Assembly (NCBI GenBank): GCA_016933315.1
Contig: JAFGBE010000109.1
Location: 1-12,505, forward strand
DNA: 12,505 nucleotides
Direction: 5' to 3'
From: Candidatus Auribacterota bacterium
GTDB taxonomy: Bacteria; Auribacterota; UBA6266
Position 1 is the stretch's first letter. Every line of letters starts with the position of its first letter. Of the stretch, positions 1 to 7,207 are shown in pieces. A program made the translations under genes and the position numbers. The notes under the pieces are model-generated. The model saw only the letters and a program-made list of their open reading frames with translations, searched no databases and was not told the origin of the DNA.

Positions 1-530
1 ATCAACGACAAGGATTCAGAAAGCTTATTGTTTATTATAGCATAATCATATCTATTGATATAAGATATTTCTTTTCCGGCTATTTTAAGCCTTTTTAAAA
101 TTTCGCTTCCGGCATCGGTTTTCCTGCCTCTGAGCCGCGCCGCAAGCGCTTTCCTGGAAGGGGGCAGAACGAAAATAAATATTCCCTGAACCTTGCGCAT
201 CAGCTGGACAGCTCCCTGGACATCGATATCCAGCAAAACATCTTTTCCTCTTTTCAACGCATTTTCTATAAGCGCGCGGCCTGTGCCGTACCTGTGCCCG
301 AAAACGCCGGCATGCTCCAGGAAGGCGTTTTTCCTAACCATATCGCTGAATTTATCCTCTGTGACAAAAAAGTAGTCTACCCCGTTTTCCTCGCCTTTTC
401 TGGGAGGCCTTGTGGTAAACGAGACGGAATAAACAGTGCCCGGGTTTTTCCTCAGGTAGCTCCGGCATATAGTGGATTTGCCCGCTCCCGATGGCGCCGA
501 CAGGACTATAAGCAAACCTTTATTCGACAT
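1..530 (-). CDS. gmk: Guanylate kinase, 3' end beyond the window
   Basis: Cytoplasmic enzyme that transfers phosphate from ATP to GMP (and dGMP), giving GDP for RNA, DNA and (p)ppGpp synthesis. The first 176 codons are present and open to the left edge; the family is usually about 200-210 residues, so only a short C-terminal part is missing. The start MSNKGLLIVLSAPSG gives a P-loop at residues 12-20 (APSGAGKST). The GMP-binding region follows: SFTTRPPRKGE at 37-47, VDYFF at 51-55, FLEHAGVFGHRYGT at 70-83, and LLDIDVQGA at 99-107. The ATG at 528-530 lies inside the end of yicC (11-base overlap), so translation is probably coupled. yicC-gmk adjacency is a widespread bacterial pairing (yloC-gmk in Bacillus). 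The identification is firm; only the C-terminus is unseen. Confidence 0.96.
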   Translation of the reverse strand, partial: MSNKGLLIVLSAPSGAGKSTICRSYLRKNPGTVYSVSFTTRPPRKGEENGVDYFFVTEDKFSDMVRKNAFLEHAGVFGHRYGTGRALIENALKRGKDVLLDIDVQGAVQLMRKVQGIFIFVLPPSRKALAARLRGRKTDAGSEILKRLKIAGKEISYINRYDYAIINNKLSESLSL

Positions 531-1392
531 TCTGTATTTGCTCCCTGATTTTTTCAAGTTCAGCTTTGAAATTTATCACATTTGATGAAACCCTGTAATC
601 GTTTGCTTTTGAGCCGACGGTATTTATTTCCCTGAACAGCTCCTGAATCATAAAATCCATAGCTCTGCCTACTTCGCCTTTCCGCGCCATCAACGCGCCG
701 AACTGCGAAAAATGGCTTTCAATCCTGGTTATTTCCTCTGAAATATCGCATTTTTCGGCGTAAAAGGCTATTTCCTTTATGATCCTCTCATCATCAACGT
801 TTTCATCTATGCGCTTCAGGTTATGCAATATCTTTTCCCTGTATAATTTAATGGCTGTTTTTGAATCGCTTTTAATCTTCTTTAAAATCTTCTTCAGACA
901 TTTAAGCCGCAGGTCCACATCCCTGTAAAGATGTTTCCCTTCTTCCATTCTCATCCTCATAAACAAATTCAGGGCCTTTTTCAATACCGGCTTTAAAGAC
1001 GCCAGGATTTCTTTCTCGGGAATCCTCTTATACGAAGTATATGTAAGTTCCCTGAGGTTCATCAGGTCTGTCATACAGAAATCGGTGGATATCTTCAAAA
1101 CAGCGGCCGCTTTCTTAAGTTTGGAGATAAACTGTTTCGCCGCAATAATATTTATTTCAGGATATGCCGTATACTTCGGTGCCGGCCTGAGATAAATATT
1201 AACATCCAGTTTGCCCCTGTAAAGGCTCTTTGAAAATTCCGCCCTTATATCCTTTTCAACATGGCAGAATGAACGCGGGATGTTTATATTCAACTCAAGC
1301 CCCTTTTTGTTATAACCTGAAATTTCCACGGATATCTTCCCTATCGAAGTATCCGCTTCGCTGAAACCGTACCCTGTCATACTCATAAACAT
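520..1392 (-). CDS. yicC: YicC/YloC family endoribonuclease
   Basis: 290-residue member of the YicC/YloC family, the usual length. E. coli YicC has been described as an endoribonuclease acting in RNA turnover. The N-terminus carries the family signature MTGYGF (residues 5-10) and then SVEISGYNKKGLELNINIP, where most members read close to SVNHRYLE/D. The C-terminal family block is clear: GSKANDYRVSSNVINFKAE (near 258-276) followed by EKIREQIQNVE at the end. A lysine-rich helical middle (about 130-200) is typical. The ATG at 1392 has an AGGA 9 bases upstream; the ATG at 1380 would give the more usual MTGYG start. Only four bases separate it from pyrE, and it overlaps gmk by 11 bases, so it is in one transcription unit with both. 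Confidence 0.93.
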   Translation of the reverse strand: MFMSMTGYGFSEADTSIGKISVEISGYNKKGLELNINIPRSFCHVEKDIRAEFSKSLYRGKLDVNIYLRPAPKYTAYPEINIIAAKQFISKLKKAAAVLKISTDFCMTDLMNLRELTYTSYKRIPEKEILASLKPVLKKALNLFMRMRMEEGKHLYRDVDLRLKCLKKILKKIKSDSKTAIKLYREKILHNLKRIDENVDDERIIKEIAFYAEKCDISEEITRIESHFSQFGALMARKGEVGRAMDFMIQELFREINTVGSKANDYRVSSNVINFKAELEKIREQIQNVE

Positions 1393-1396
1393 AATA

Positions 1397-1978
1397 TTAT
1401 TTCCTGTTAAGATCCCGGCTTCCGGGTTTTTCGGCCTTACCGCCCTTCCTGCAAAGAGGGCAGGCTTCTGGCCTGTAACTTTCTACTTCCAGGGACAGCA
1501 GAGGCCTGAAAGGTACAGGGAAACTGATTTTACCTCCGCTCCTGTCAACTATAGACCCTATTCCCACAACTTCGGCGCCGGCGTCCTTAAAAATTGAAAC
1601 CAGTTCAAGTATAGAGCCGCCGGTGGTAATAACATCTTCCACAAGAAGGACTTTCTGCCCTTTTTCTATGTTAAAACCCCTTCTCAGGGCCATCTTACCG
1701 TTTACTCTCTCAGTGAACACCGATTTGACCCCGAAGGCGCGGGCGACTTCATGGGCTATTATTATTCCCCCGACAGCAGGCCCGGCTACCAGGTTTACTT
1801 CGCTGTCGGCAAACAAAGCCTTTATTTTCTGCCCGAGCTCAACCGAAATCTCGGGGTTCTGAAGCAGTAATGCGCATTGGAAATATTTATTGCTGTGGAG
1901 CCCGCTCGTAAGCTCAAAATGCCCTTCCAAAAGAGCGCCTGTTTCAAGAAGTTTCTTTATAAGTTTTTCGCTATCCAT
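1397..1978 (-). CDS. pyrE: Orotate phosphoribosyltransferase
   Basis: Fifth step of UMP synthesis: orotate + PRPP gives OMP + pyrophosphate, in the cytoplasm. The 193-residue protein has the phosphoribosyltransferase PRPP motif LLVEDVITTGGSI at 111-123 (E114, D115), the orotate-side segment LTSGLHSNKYFQ at 23-34, and AGPAVGGIIIAHEVA at 65-79. A short C-terminal tail contains C-P-L-C (173-176), a feature I associate with the short PyrE subfamily; its role is unknown to me. The gene is separated from the other pyr genes by the HEAT-repeat gene and a 102-base gap that contains a candidate promoter and a PyrR-like hairpin. The Shine-Dalgarno is weak (GAGAGAG just upstream of the ATG at 1978). yicC follows after four bases. 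Confidence 0.95.
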   Translation of the reverse strand: MDSEKLIKKLLETGALLEGHFELTSGLHSNKYFQCALLLQNPEISVELGQKIKALFADSEVNLVAGPAVGGIIIAHEVARAFGVKSVFTERVNGKMALRRGFNIEKGQKVLLVEDVITTGGSILELVSIFKDAGAEVVGIGSIVDRSGGKISFPVPFRPLLSLEVESYRPEACPLCRKGGKAEKPGSRDLNRK

Positions 1979-2001
1979 ATATCTCTCTCTGTGCCGCTTT
2001 C

Positions 2002-2022
2002 ACATATCATCACAGGATATAT
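2002..2022 (-). promoter_or_regulatory. Candidate second PyrR-binding hairpin in the pyrE leader
   Basis: In the mRNA sense, arms 2022-2016 (AUAUAUC) and 2008-2002 (GAUAUGU) form a 7-bp stem with one G-U pair around the loop CUGUGAU. The core UCCUGUGA (2017-2010) is identical to the core of the hairpin ahead of pyrR (8792-8785). It also sits in the same register, with the stem ending in UC and the loop beginning with CUGUGA. It matches the invariant part (UCCNGNGA) of the PyrR-binding consensus known from Bacillus. Weaknesses: the stem is AU-rich, the loop is seven bases rather than six, and the lower stem is poor (UGCC at 2036-2033 with GGCA at 1995-1992). The 5' arm could also pair with GAUAUAU (1983-1977) over the pyrE start. 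No terminator follows, so control would be translational. Confidence 0.5.
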
Positions 2023-2044
2023 CCCTCTTTCGAGGCAATTTTTT

Positions 2045-2073
2045 ATTATATAGTAAAACGGGAAGCTAAAAAA
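2045..2073 (-). promoter_or_regulatory. Candidate sigma70-type promoter for pyrE-yicC-gmk
   Basis: On the minus strand a perfect -10 hexamer TATAAT (2050-2045) lies in the gap after the HEAT-repeat gene. The -35 is poor: TTTTTT (2073-2068) at 17 bases, or TTTTTA (2072-2067) at 16. Transcription would start near 2038, about 60 bases before the pyrE ATG, which places the PyrR-like hairpin about 15 bases into the transcript, similar to its place in the pyrR leader. The surroundings are AT-rich, so the hexamer alone could be chance. Confidence 0.4.
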
Positions 2074-2080
2074 GATATTT

Positions 2081-3388
2081 TTACTGTACAAGGGTCAGGC
2101 CGGAGGCCGCCTGTTTTATCTTCTCGATAGCAGAGGAGGCTTCCTGCCTTACCCTGATATTCTGGTCTGTAAGCAGTTTTGACAACGGAGTCAGCGCGCT
2201 TGAGTCGCCGATATCACCCAATGCCTTTGCGGCTCCCCACCTGACATTGCTATCAGGGTCATTCAACGCTTTTATAAGCAACTTAACCCCGTCTTTGCCT
2301 GTTTTGCCTAAAGTCTCGGCCGCGCTCGTCTTGATGGAAGACTCATCGTCTTTCAACTTTTCCAGCAATACAACAATCAGGGGCTTCACGGCAGACCCGC
2401 CGATTTCAATCAAAGCATCCGCAGAAGCTATCTGCACAGCGCTGCTTTTATCCTTCTCTACAATCTCTATCAGCGGGTTTATACATTCCTTATCTTTTAT
2501 CTTACCCAGCGCGACAGCCGCCTGTTCCCTGACCTTTTCGCTTCCGTCTTTCAACGCTCCTATTATATAAAGCACCGTGTTTTTGTCCTTTATATCGCCT
2601 AAAGCCTTCAGGGAAGCAACCCGCTCGTTCACATCAGTGCTTTTCAGCTTATCCAGAAGGACATTTACGGCTCCTTTACCCATTTTCCCCATGGCCAGCG
2701 CCGCGGCATCTCTTATATCTTCCACATCATCGGAAAAAAGCTCTGCTATATCGTCCACAGCTTTATCATCGCCTATTTCTCCGAGCGCGCGGACAGCTTC
2801 CTCCCTTATGTACCTGTCATCGTTTGAAAGAAGTTTTTCAAGCGGCCCGACCGCATCCTCGGATTTTAAAGAAGCAAGGGCTTTCGAGGATTCAAGGACA
2901 ACATACCTGTCTTTTTCAGACAGGTTTTTTATGAGAGGACTTGTTCCCCTTTTATCGCCCAGCTGGCCGAGAGCATAAGAGGCAGCCCCTCTCACATACC
3001 AGTCTTTATCATCAAGAAGTTTCAACAACGGGGAAACAGCCCTCTGGTCCCCTATTTCACCTAATGCCCTGGCGGCTTCCCACCTCAGGTACCTGTCTTC
3101 ATCCTTTAAATTTTTAATGATATTGCTTACCGCGCGCGTGTCTTTAAGCTGGCCCAGTGAATGGATGGCCGCTCCCTTGACCCTCCAGTCTTTATCGTTA
3201 AGAAGCAGGAGGAGAGGCTTTACAGCCCTTTTATCCCCTTTGTTGCCGAGTTCCGTCGCCGCTTCATAACGGACATCGCTGTTCCTATCACTTAACTGCC
3301 CTATCAATTCGGACACCGCATCCGCCTGCAAGCGGGAAGAAAGCAGGACGAGAAAAATAACGGGAAATATTTTCAGGATTTTTAACAT
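2081..3388 (-). CDS. Exported HEAT-repeat protein in the pyr operon
   Basis: 435 residues. An N-terminal signal peptide (about 1-24: lysines, then a hydrophobic IFPVIFLVLL core, ending ADA before VSEL) predicts export to the periplasm or cell surface. The rest is about 13 HEAT-like repeats of roughly 31 residues (PBS-lyase HEAT type). Each begins like VxPLLxLL and ends like VRxxAAxALGxIGDxRA, and together they fill the protein to its end. Such alpha-solenoids are protein-binding scaffolds; I see no catalytic domain and do not assign a function. The ATG shares one base with the pyrF stop (TGATG), so translation is coupled to pyrF, although an exported scaffold has no evident role in UMP synthesis. 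Repeats 2-3 and 4-5 resemble each other as pairs, suggesting a recent 62-residue duplication. Confidence 0.88.
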   Translation of the reverse strand: MLKILKIFPVIFLVLLSSRLQADAVSELIGQLSDRNSDVRYEAATELGNKGDKRAVKPLLLLLNDKDWRVKGAAIHSLGQLKDTRAVSNIIKNLKDEDRYLRWEAARALGEIGDQRAVSPLLKLLDDKDWYVRGAASYALGQLGDKRGTSPLIKNLSEKDRYVVLESSKALASLKSEDAVGPLEKLLSNDDRYIREEAVRALGEIGDDKAVDDIAELFSDDVEDIRDAAALAMGKMGKGAVNVLLDKLKSTDVNERVASLKALGDIKDKNTVLYIIGALKDGSEKVREQAAVALGKIKDKECINPLIEIVEKDKSSAVQIASADALIEIGGSAVKPLIVVLLEKLKDDESSIKTSAAETLGKTGKDGVKLLIKALNDPDSNVRWGAAKALGDIGDSSALTPLSKLLTDQNIRVRQEASSAIEKIKQAASGLTLVQ

Positions 3389-4080
3389 CAGAGTTCGCCG
3401 AGAATTCTATCCGCGGCTTCCACAGGATCCGGCGCGGAGGTAACCGCCCTGCCGATAACGATATAATCAGCCCCTCTATTAAAAGCAGCTTCCGGGGTCA
3501 TAACTCTTTTCTGGTCGTCAGCGGAAGACCAGGCAGGCCTGATGCCCGGAGTCAGCACAATAAAATCATTGCCGCATTCTTTCTTTATCAGTTCTATCTC
3601 TTTTGCCGAAGCCACAACTCCGTCCAGCCCGGCCTCTTTGGCAAGGCTTGCCAGCCGCAGTACCTGCTCTTCGACTTTTCCCCCGACACCTATTTCACAA
3701 AGGTCACCGGAAGACATGCTTGTAAGCACCGTAACACCGAGAACAAGTGGGGAAGATTTATGCTTTTTCGCCGCATTAACGGCTTCTTCCATCATTTTTC
3801 TGCCCCCGGAAGCATGCACATTAAATATTTTTACGCCGAGCGAACACGCCGAAAGAGACGCGCCCCTGACCGTGTTCGGAATGTCGTGGAATTTAAGGTC
3901 CAGGAATACATCCGCTCCCAGAGAAGCTATTCTCTCGACAATAGCGCCCCCGTACCTGGTGAACAACTGGCTTCCCACTTTGAAAAAATTTATTTTCCCC
4001 TTCAGTTTCCCGACAAGCGACATCGCCTCCGTATCGCTGTCAAAGTCAAGGGCAACAATTATCCTGTCTTTTCTATTCAA
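3388..4080 (-). CDS. pyrF: Orotidine 5'-phosphate decarboxylase
   Basis: Last step of UMP synthesis: OMP is decarboxylated to UMP in the cytoplasm. The 230-residue TIM barrel has the bacterial-type motifs: IIVALDFDS (7-15, D12), K34 in FFKVG, and the catalytic DLKFHDIPNT (61-70) with the D-x-K-x-x-D set D61, K63, D66. Phosphate-binding segments near the C-terminus are TPGIRP and ADYIVIGRAVTSAPDP. The start is TTG (4080-4078), sharing TTGA with the pyrD stop; AGGAG lies 10 bases upstream, and no ATG or GTG gives a complete N-terminus. The end shares one base with the HEAT-repeat gene. Identification is secure. Confidence 0.96.
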   Translation of the reverse strand: MNRKDRIIVALDFDSDTEAMSLVGKLKGKINFFKVGSQLFTRYGGAIVERIASLGADVFLDLKFHDIPNTVRGASLSACSLGVKIFNVHASGGRKMMEEAVNAAKKHKSSPLVLGVTVLTSMSSGDLCEIGVGGKVEEQVLRLASLAKEAGLDGVVASAKEIELIKKECGNDFIVLTPGIRPAWSSADDQKRVMTPEAAFNRGADYIVIGRAVTSAPDPVEAADRILGEL

Positions 4081-5003
4081 CGCGCGGCAACTCCTATTAA
4101 CTCTTTAACGGAAGATATCCCATTCTCTTCCAGATACGCTTTTAAACCGCTGATAATCTCCGGCATTATAAAGGGATTGTAAAAATTGGCCGTGCCGACC
4201 TGAACCGCGCTCGCGCCGGCCATAATGAATTCAAGAGCATCTTCAAAACACTCAATCCCTCCCACACCGATTATATCAGCCCCCGTAGCTTTTTTCACCT
4301 CATACACCATCCTCAGCGCTATAGGTTTTATCGCGGGGCCGCTTAAACCTCCCGTACTGTTGGGAAGCAGGGGCTTTCTGCTGTTTATATCTATGGACAT
4401 TCCTTTAACCGTATTAATCAATGTTAAAGCATCCGCCCCCGAATCGATACAGGCCCGGGCGATTTCGACTATATCCGTGACATTGGGAGAAAGCTTCGCT
4501 ATCAAAGCCCCCTTATACGCTTTTCTCACTGATTTAATCACGGCGGACGCAGTATCCGCCCTTACTCCAAAAGCGATGCCGCCTTTTTTGACATTCGGGC
4601 AGGAAATGTTCACTTCAACAGCTGAAATATCTTTTTCAGCGTCAAGCCGCTTCGCTATTTCGGCGTAATCATCGATAGCGCCGCCGGCTATATTGGCGAT
4701 GACAATGCATTTATTCTCCCTTAAAAAAGGTATTTTCTCGGATATGAACCTTTCAATGCCGACATTCTGCAGCCCCACGGAATTGAGCATGCCCGCCGGT
4801 GTTTCGGCAATCCTGGGCGGTTCGTTTCCCTGTCGCGGCTCAAGCGTCGTACCTTTGACGACTACAGCTCCCAGTTCGGCAGGGCTGTAAAATTCGGCAT
4901 ATTCCTCGCCGTAACCCCATGTTCCCGATGCGGGCATAACCGGGTTTTTTAACTTTAATCCGCCGACTGCGGTAGATATATCAACATTTATCACTATAAA
5001 CAT
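4077..5003 (-). CDS. pyrD: Dihydroorotate dehydrogenase, class 1B catalytic subunit
   Basis: Oxidises dihydroorotate to orotate with FMN. Class 1B enzymes pass electrons through PyrK to NAD+, and the upstream pyrK supports this class. The 308 residues show GGLKLKNPVMPASGTWG (14-30), FMN-site VVVKGTT (47-53), and NISCPN (132-137) with the active-site base Cys135, which is typical of class 1 rather than the Ser of class 2. LINTVKGMSID (195-205) and GVGGI (246-250) follow. The ATG at 5003 has GGAG only one base away, which is too close. GTG at 4994, with the same GGAG 10 bases upstream, would give MINVDISTAVGG, closer to usual family N-termini, and may be the true start. It follows a 139-base AT-rich gap and overlaps pyrF by four bases. 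Confidence 0.95.
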   Translation of the reverse strand: MFIVINVDISTAVGGLKLKNPVMPASGTWGYGEEYAEFYSPAELGAVVVKGTTLEPRQGNEPPRIAETPAGMLNSVGLQNVGIERFISEKIPFLRENKCIVIANIAGGAIDDYAEIAKRLDAEKDISAVEVNISCPNVKKGGIAFGVRADTASAVIKSVRKAYKGALIAKLSPNVTDIVEIARACIDSGADALTLINTVKGMSIDINSRKPLLPNSTGGLSGPAIKPIALRMVYEVKKATGADIIGVGGIECFEDALEFIMAGASAVQVGTANFYNPFIMPEIISGLKAYLEENGISSVKELIGVAAR

Positions 5004-5142
5004 TCTCCAAATTTAAAAATTTGAAACAAAAATTTTAAATATCAAATACACATTAACCACAGATTTACACAGATGTAAAATTTGATTGGGAAATAACATA
5101 TTTTTCATTCACCTCAACCTTAAATCCAAAACCTGGAAAACA
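5004..5142 (-). repeat. AT-rich pyrK-pyrD gap with a repeat-like insert
   Basis: This is the longest non-coding interval inside the pyr operon. It holds a direct repeat of ATCTGTG in the mRNA sense (period about 11), an inverted repeat TTTACA-CAGA-TGTAAA (5064-5079), and a near-palindrome CAAATTT-AA-AAATTTG (5008-5023) that touches the pyrD Shine-Dalgarno. The string CCACAGATTTACACAGAT resembles intergenic repeat fragments I have seen in several environmental genomes, but this is from memory. No reading frame, terminator or convincing promoter is visible. Confidence 0.4.
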
Positions 5143-5937
5143 TCAATAAATCACTTTACTCCCGTCAAAGACAGGGCCTTCTTTACACACCCTCTGGTAC
5201 TCCTCTTTCCCGCCGGAGCGTATTTTAACGACACAACCAAGGCACGCCCCCATACCGCAGCCCATCCTTTCCTCAAGAGACACAAAAATCCTTATTCCTC
5301 TCTCTCCGGCAAAATCCGACAGGGACTTGAGCATAGGCCTGGGGCCGCACGCGCAAAGGATTTTTTCACCGCTGATTATCTCCCTGACTTTTTCGGCCGC
5401 ATTCCCCCTGCTGCCCAGGCTGCCGTCATCCGTGCATATGAATACATTCCGCAAAACGGACTTAAACTCATCGATAAAATACGCCTCATTCTTATTTTTA
5501 AAACCGAGGACAATGGAAGTCTTTTCGTTGTTTTGAAGTTTTTTCGCAAGAAAATACAGGGGAGCGGCGCCTAATCCCCCGCCCGCAAGCAGAACAGGCC
5601 CTTTGATATCCTTAAACCCTTTCCCGAGCGGGCCCATCACGGAAATCCTGTCTCCCTTGCTCAATCCGGAAAGACACAGCGTTCCTTTCCCTTTGACCCT
5701 GAATATCAACTTGACGCTTCCGGCATCCGCGTCGGCTATGCAGAGAGGCCTGGGAAGAATGGTCCGTTTCTGTATCCTGGGAATAATATATACAAACTGG
5801 CCCGCATCGGATTTCGACAACTGTTCCGAGGAGCTTATTTCAAGGAGGAAAGTGCCTTTAATTATTTCCTTAATGCTTATTACTTCTCTCAGTCCGAAGA
5901 ATATTTTATCGCTGCTAAGTTTTTCCCGGGAGTTCAT
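5143..5937 (-). CDS. pyrK: Dihydroorotate dehydrogenase electron-transfer subunit
   Basis: FAD and [2Fe-2S] subunit that links class 1B PyrD to NAD+. From the ATG at 5937 it has 264 residues, the usual size. The order is a ferredoxin-reductase-like FAD domain with RPLCIAD (FAD-binding position), an NAD-binding region with LLAGGGLGAAPL and CACGPRPML, then a C-terminal cluster with four cysteines spaced C-x4-C-x2-C-x15-C (CGMGACLGC, then VCKEGPVF), the PyrK signature. The ATG overlaps the end of pyrC by 23 bases. A TTG three codons earlier (5946) has a better-placed GCGGA and is a possible alternative start. The partner pyrD follows after the AT-rich gap. Identification is secure. Confidence 0.94.
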   Translation of the reverse strand: MNSREKLSSDKIFFGLREVISIKEIIKGTFLLEISSSEQLSKSDAGQFVYIIPRIQKRTILPRPLCIADADAGSVKLIFRVKGKGTLCLSGLSKGDRISVMGPLGKGFKDIKGPVLLAGGGLGAAPLYFLAKKLQNNEKTSIVLGFKNKNEAYFIDEFKSVLRNVFICTDDGSLGSRGNAAEKVREIISGEKILCACGPRPMLKSLSDFAGERGIRIFVSLEERMGCGMGACLGCVVKIRSGGKEEYQRVCKEGPVFDGSKVIY

Positions 5938-7207
5938 TATAAGCAATTTTTCCGCCGGGAATAGTTAAAACGGGCTTTCCTTTTAATTCCCATCCGATAA
6001 ACGGTGAGTTCTTGCTTTTCGAATAAAAATCATCTGCTTTTACCGTCCAGTTTTTCTCCGTATCGATAACGGTAAAATCGGCGTCTGCCCCTTCGGACAG
6101 GTGACCTTTATCTTTAAAGTTCAATATTTTCGCCGGATTCAGGCTGTATCTTTCCGCAATCTGTGTCAGGTTTAAGATTTTCTTATGGTAAAGATGCGTA
6201 AGCGCAAGCCCTACAGACGTCTCAAGCCCTATTATACCAAAAGGAGCAAAATCGAATTCCACATCCTTTTCATGCTGGACATGCGGCGCATGGTCCGAAG
6301 CAATCGCGTCAATTATTCCTTCCGCCAGCCCTCTGACGACAGCTTTACGGTCTTCTTCCGTCCTCAGCGGGGGTTTCATCTTGAAGTTCGTGTCAAAAGT
6401 TTCAAGGTACCGGTCGGAAAGAGTAAAATAATGAGGCGCCGTTTCCGCTGTGACTTTCAAGCCTTTTTTCTTGGCTCTCCTTATCAAATCAACGGCTCCC
6501 GCTGTGCTTATATGGGCCAAATGGATATGAGAATCCGTCATCTCGCTCAGGATAATATCCCTGGCAACAATGATATCTTCGGACGCGGACGGAATTCCCT
6601 TAAGGCCGAAACGGATGGAATTCTCGGAAAAATTCATAACGCCGTCGCCCGAGAGATTAAAATCTTCACAGTGGTCGATCACGGGAATCCCGAACATCGA
6701 GGAATACTCAAGGACCCTTCTCATCAGATTGCTGTTCATAACGGTGTTACCGTCATCCGACAGGGCAACAGCTCCCGCTTTTTTCAGGGACCCCACCTCC
6801 GCTATGTCTTCCCCCATCCTCCCCTTTGAGATGCATGCAACGGGAAATACATTCACAACACCGCTCGTCCTCGCCTGCGCATATATCAATTCAACTATAC
6901 CTTCGTTATCCACGGGAGGTTCGGTATTCGGCATGCAGACTACAGAGGCAAAACCGCCGTGCGCGGCGGCAAGCGTGCCTGTTTCAATGGTCTCCTGGTC
7001 TTCCCGTCCCGGTTCCCTCAAATGGACATGCATATCTATAAAGCCCGGGAATACCGCGCACCCCTTCAAATCTATCACCTTGCAGCCGGAACCTTTCAGC
7101 GATTTCCCTCTCTGGGACACTTTGCCGTTTTCGGCAAGAATATCCATTTTTTCATCAATATTATTTTTGGGGTCTATAAGCCGCCCGTTTTTAAGTAGCA
7201 GTTTCAC
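5915..7207 (-). CDS. pyrC: Dihydroorotase, class I
   Basis: Third step of UMP synthesis: reversible cyclisation of carbamoyl-aspartate to dihydroorotate. The 430-residue amidohydrolase is the usual length of the Bacillus/Aquifex-type class I enzyme. The metal site is complete: H-x-H at 60/62 (DMHVHLREPG), Asp152 in LSDDG, His179 in IDHCED, His232 in HLAHIS, and Asp305 in IASDHAPH. MPNTEPPVD (92-100) lies in the substrate region. This is therefore an active enzyme rather than the inactive paralogue found in some ATCase complexes. The start is GTG (7207-7205), giving MKLLLKNGRLI, and it shares GTGA with the pyrB stop. AAGG and GGG lie upstream within pyrB. It overlaps pyrK downstream. Confidence 0.96.
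   Translation of the reverse strand: MKLLLKNGRLIDPKNNIDEKMDILAENGKVSQRGKSLKGSGCKVIDLKGCAVFPGFIDMHVHLREPGREDQETIETGTLAAAHGGFASVVCMPNTEPPVDNEGIVELIYAQARTSGVVNVFPVACISKGRMGEDIAEVGSLKKAGAVALSDDGNTVMNSNLMRRVLEYSSMFGIPVIDHCEDFNLSGDGVMNFSENSIRFGLKGIPSASEDIIVARDIILSEMTDSHIHLAHISTAGAVDLIRRAKKKGLKVTAETAPHYFTLSDRYLETFDTNFKMKPPLRTEEDRKAVVRGLAEGIIDAIASDHAPHVQHEKDVEFDFAPFGIIGLETSVGLALTHLYHKKILNLTQIAERYSLNPAKILNFKDKGHLSEGADADFTVIDTEKNWTVKADDFYSKSKNSPFIGWELKGKPVLTIPGGKIAYNELPGKT

Noticed and set aside
1957..2010. 17-codon reading frame starting in the pyrE-leader hairpin and overlapping the pyrE start
   Set aside because: The nearest purine-rich stretch (AGAGGG) is 12 bases from the ATG, too far for a ribosome site, and no terminator follows, so a leader-peptide role is not supported.
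2023..2034. CCUC-GAAA-GAGG mini-hairpin in the pyrE leader as a terminator
   Set aside because: The stem is only four pairs and no uridine run follows; at most it is part of a larger leader fold.
5064..5079. Hairpin with CUGUG-like loop between pyrK and pyrD, resembling a third PyrR site
   Set aside because: The loop lacks the UCC and the final A of the core (UCUGUGU instead of UCCUGUGA), and the register differs. It is better explained by the ATCTGTG direct repeat.
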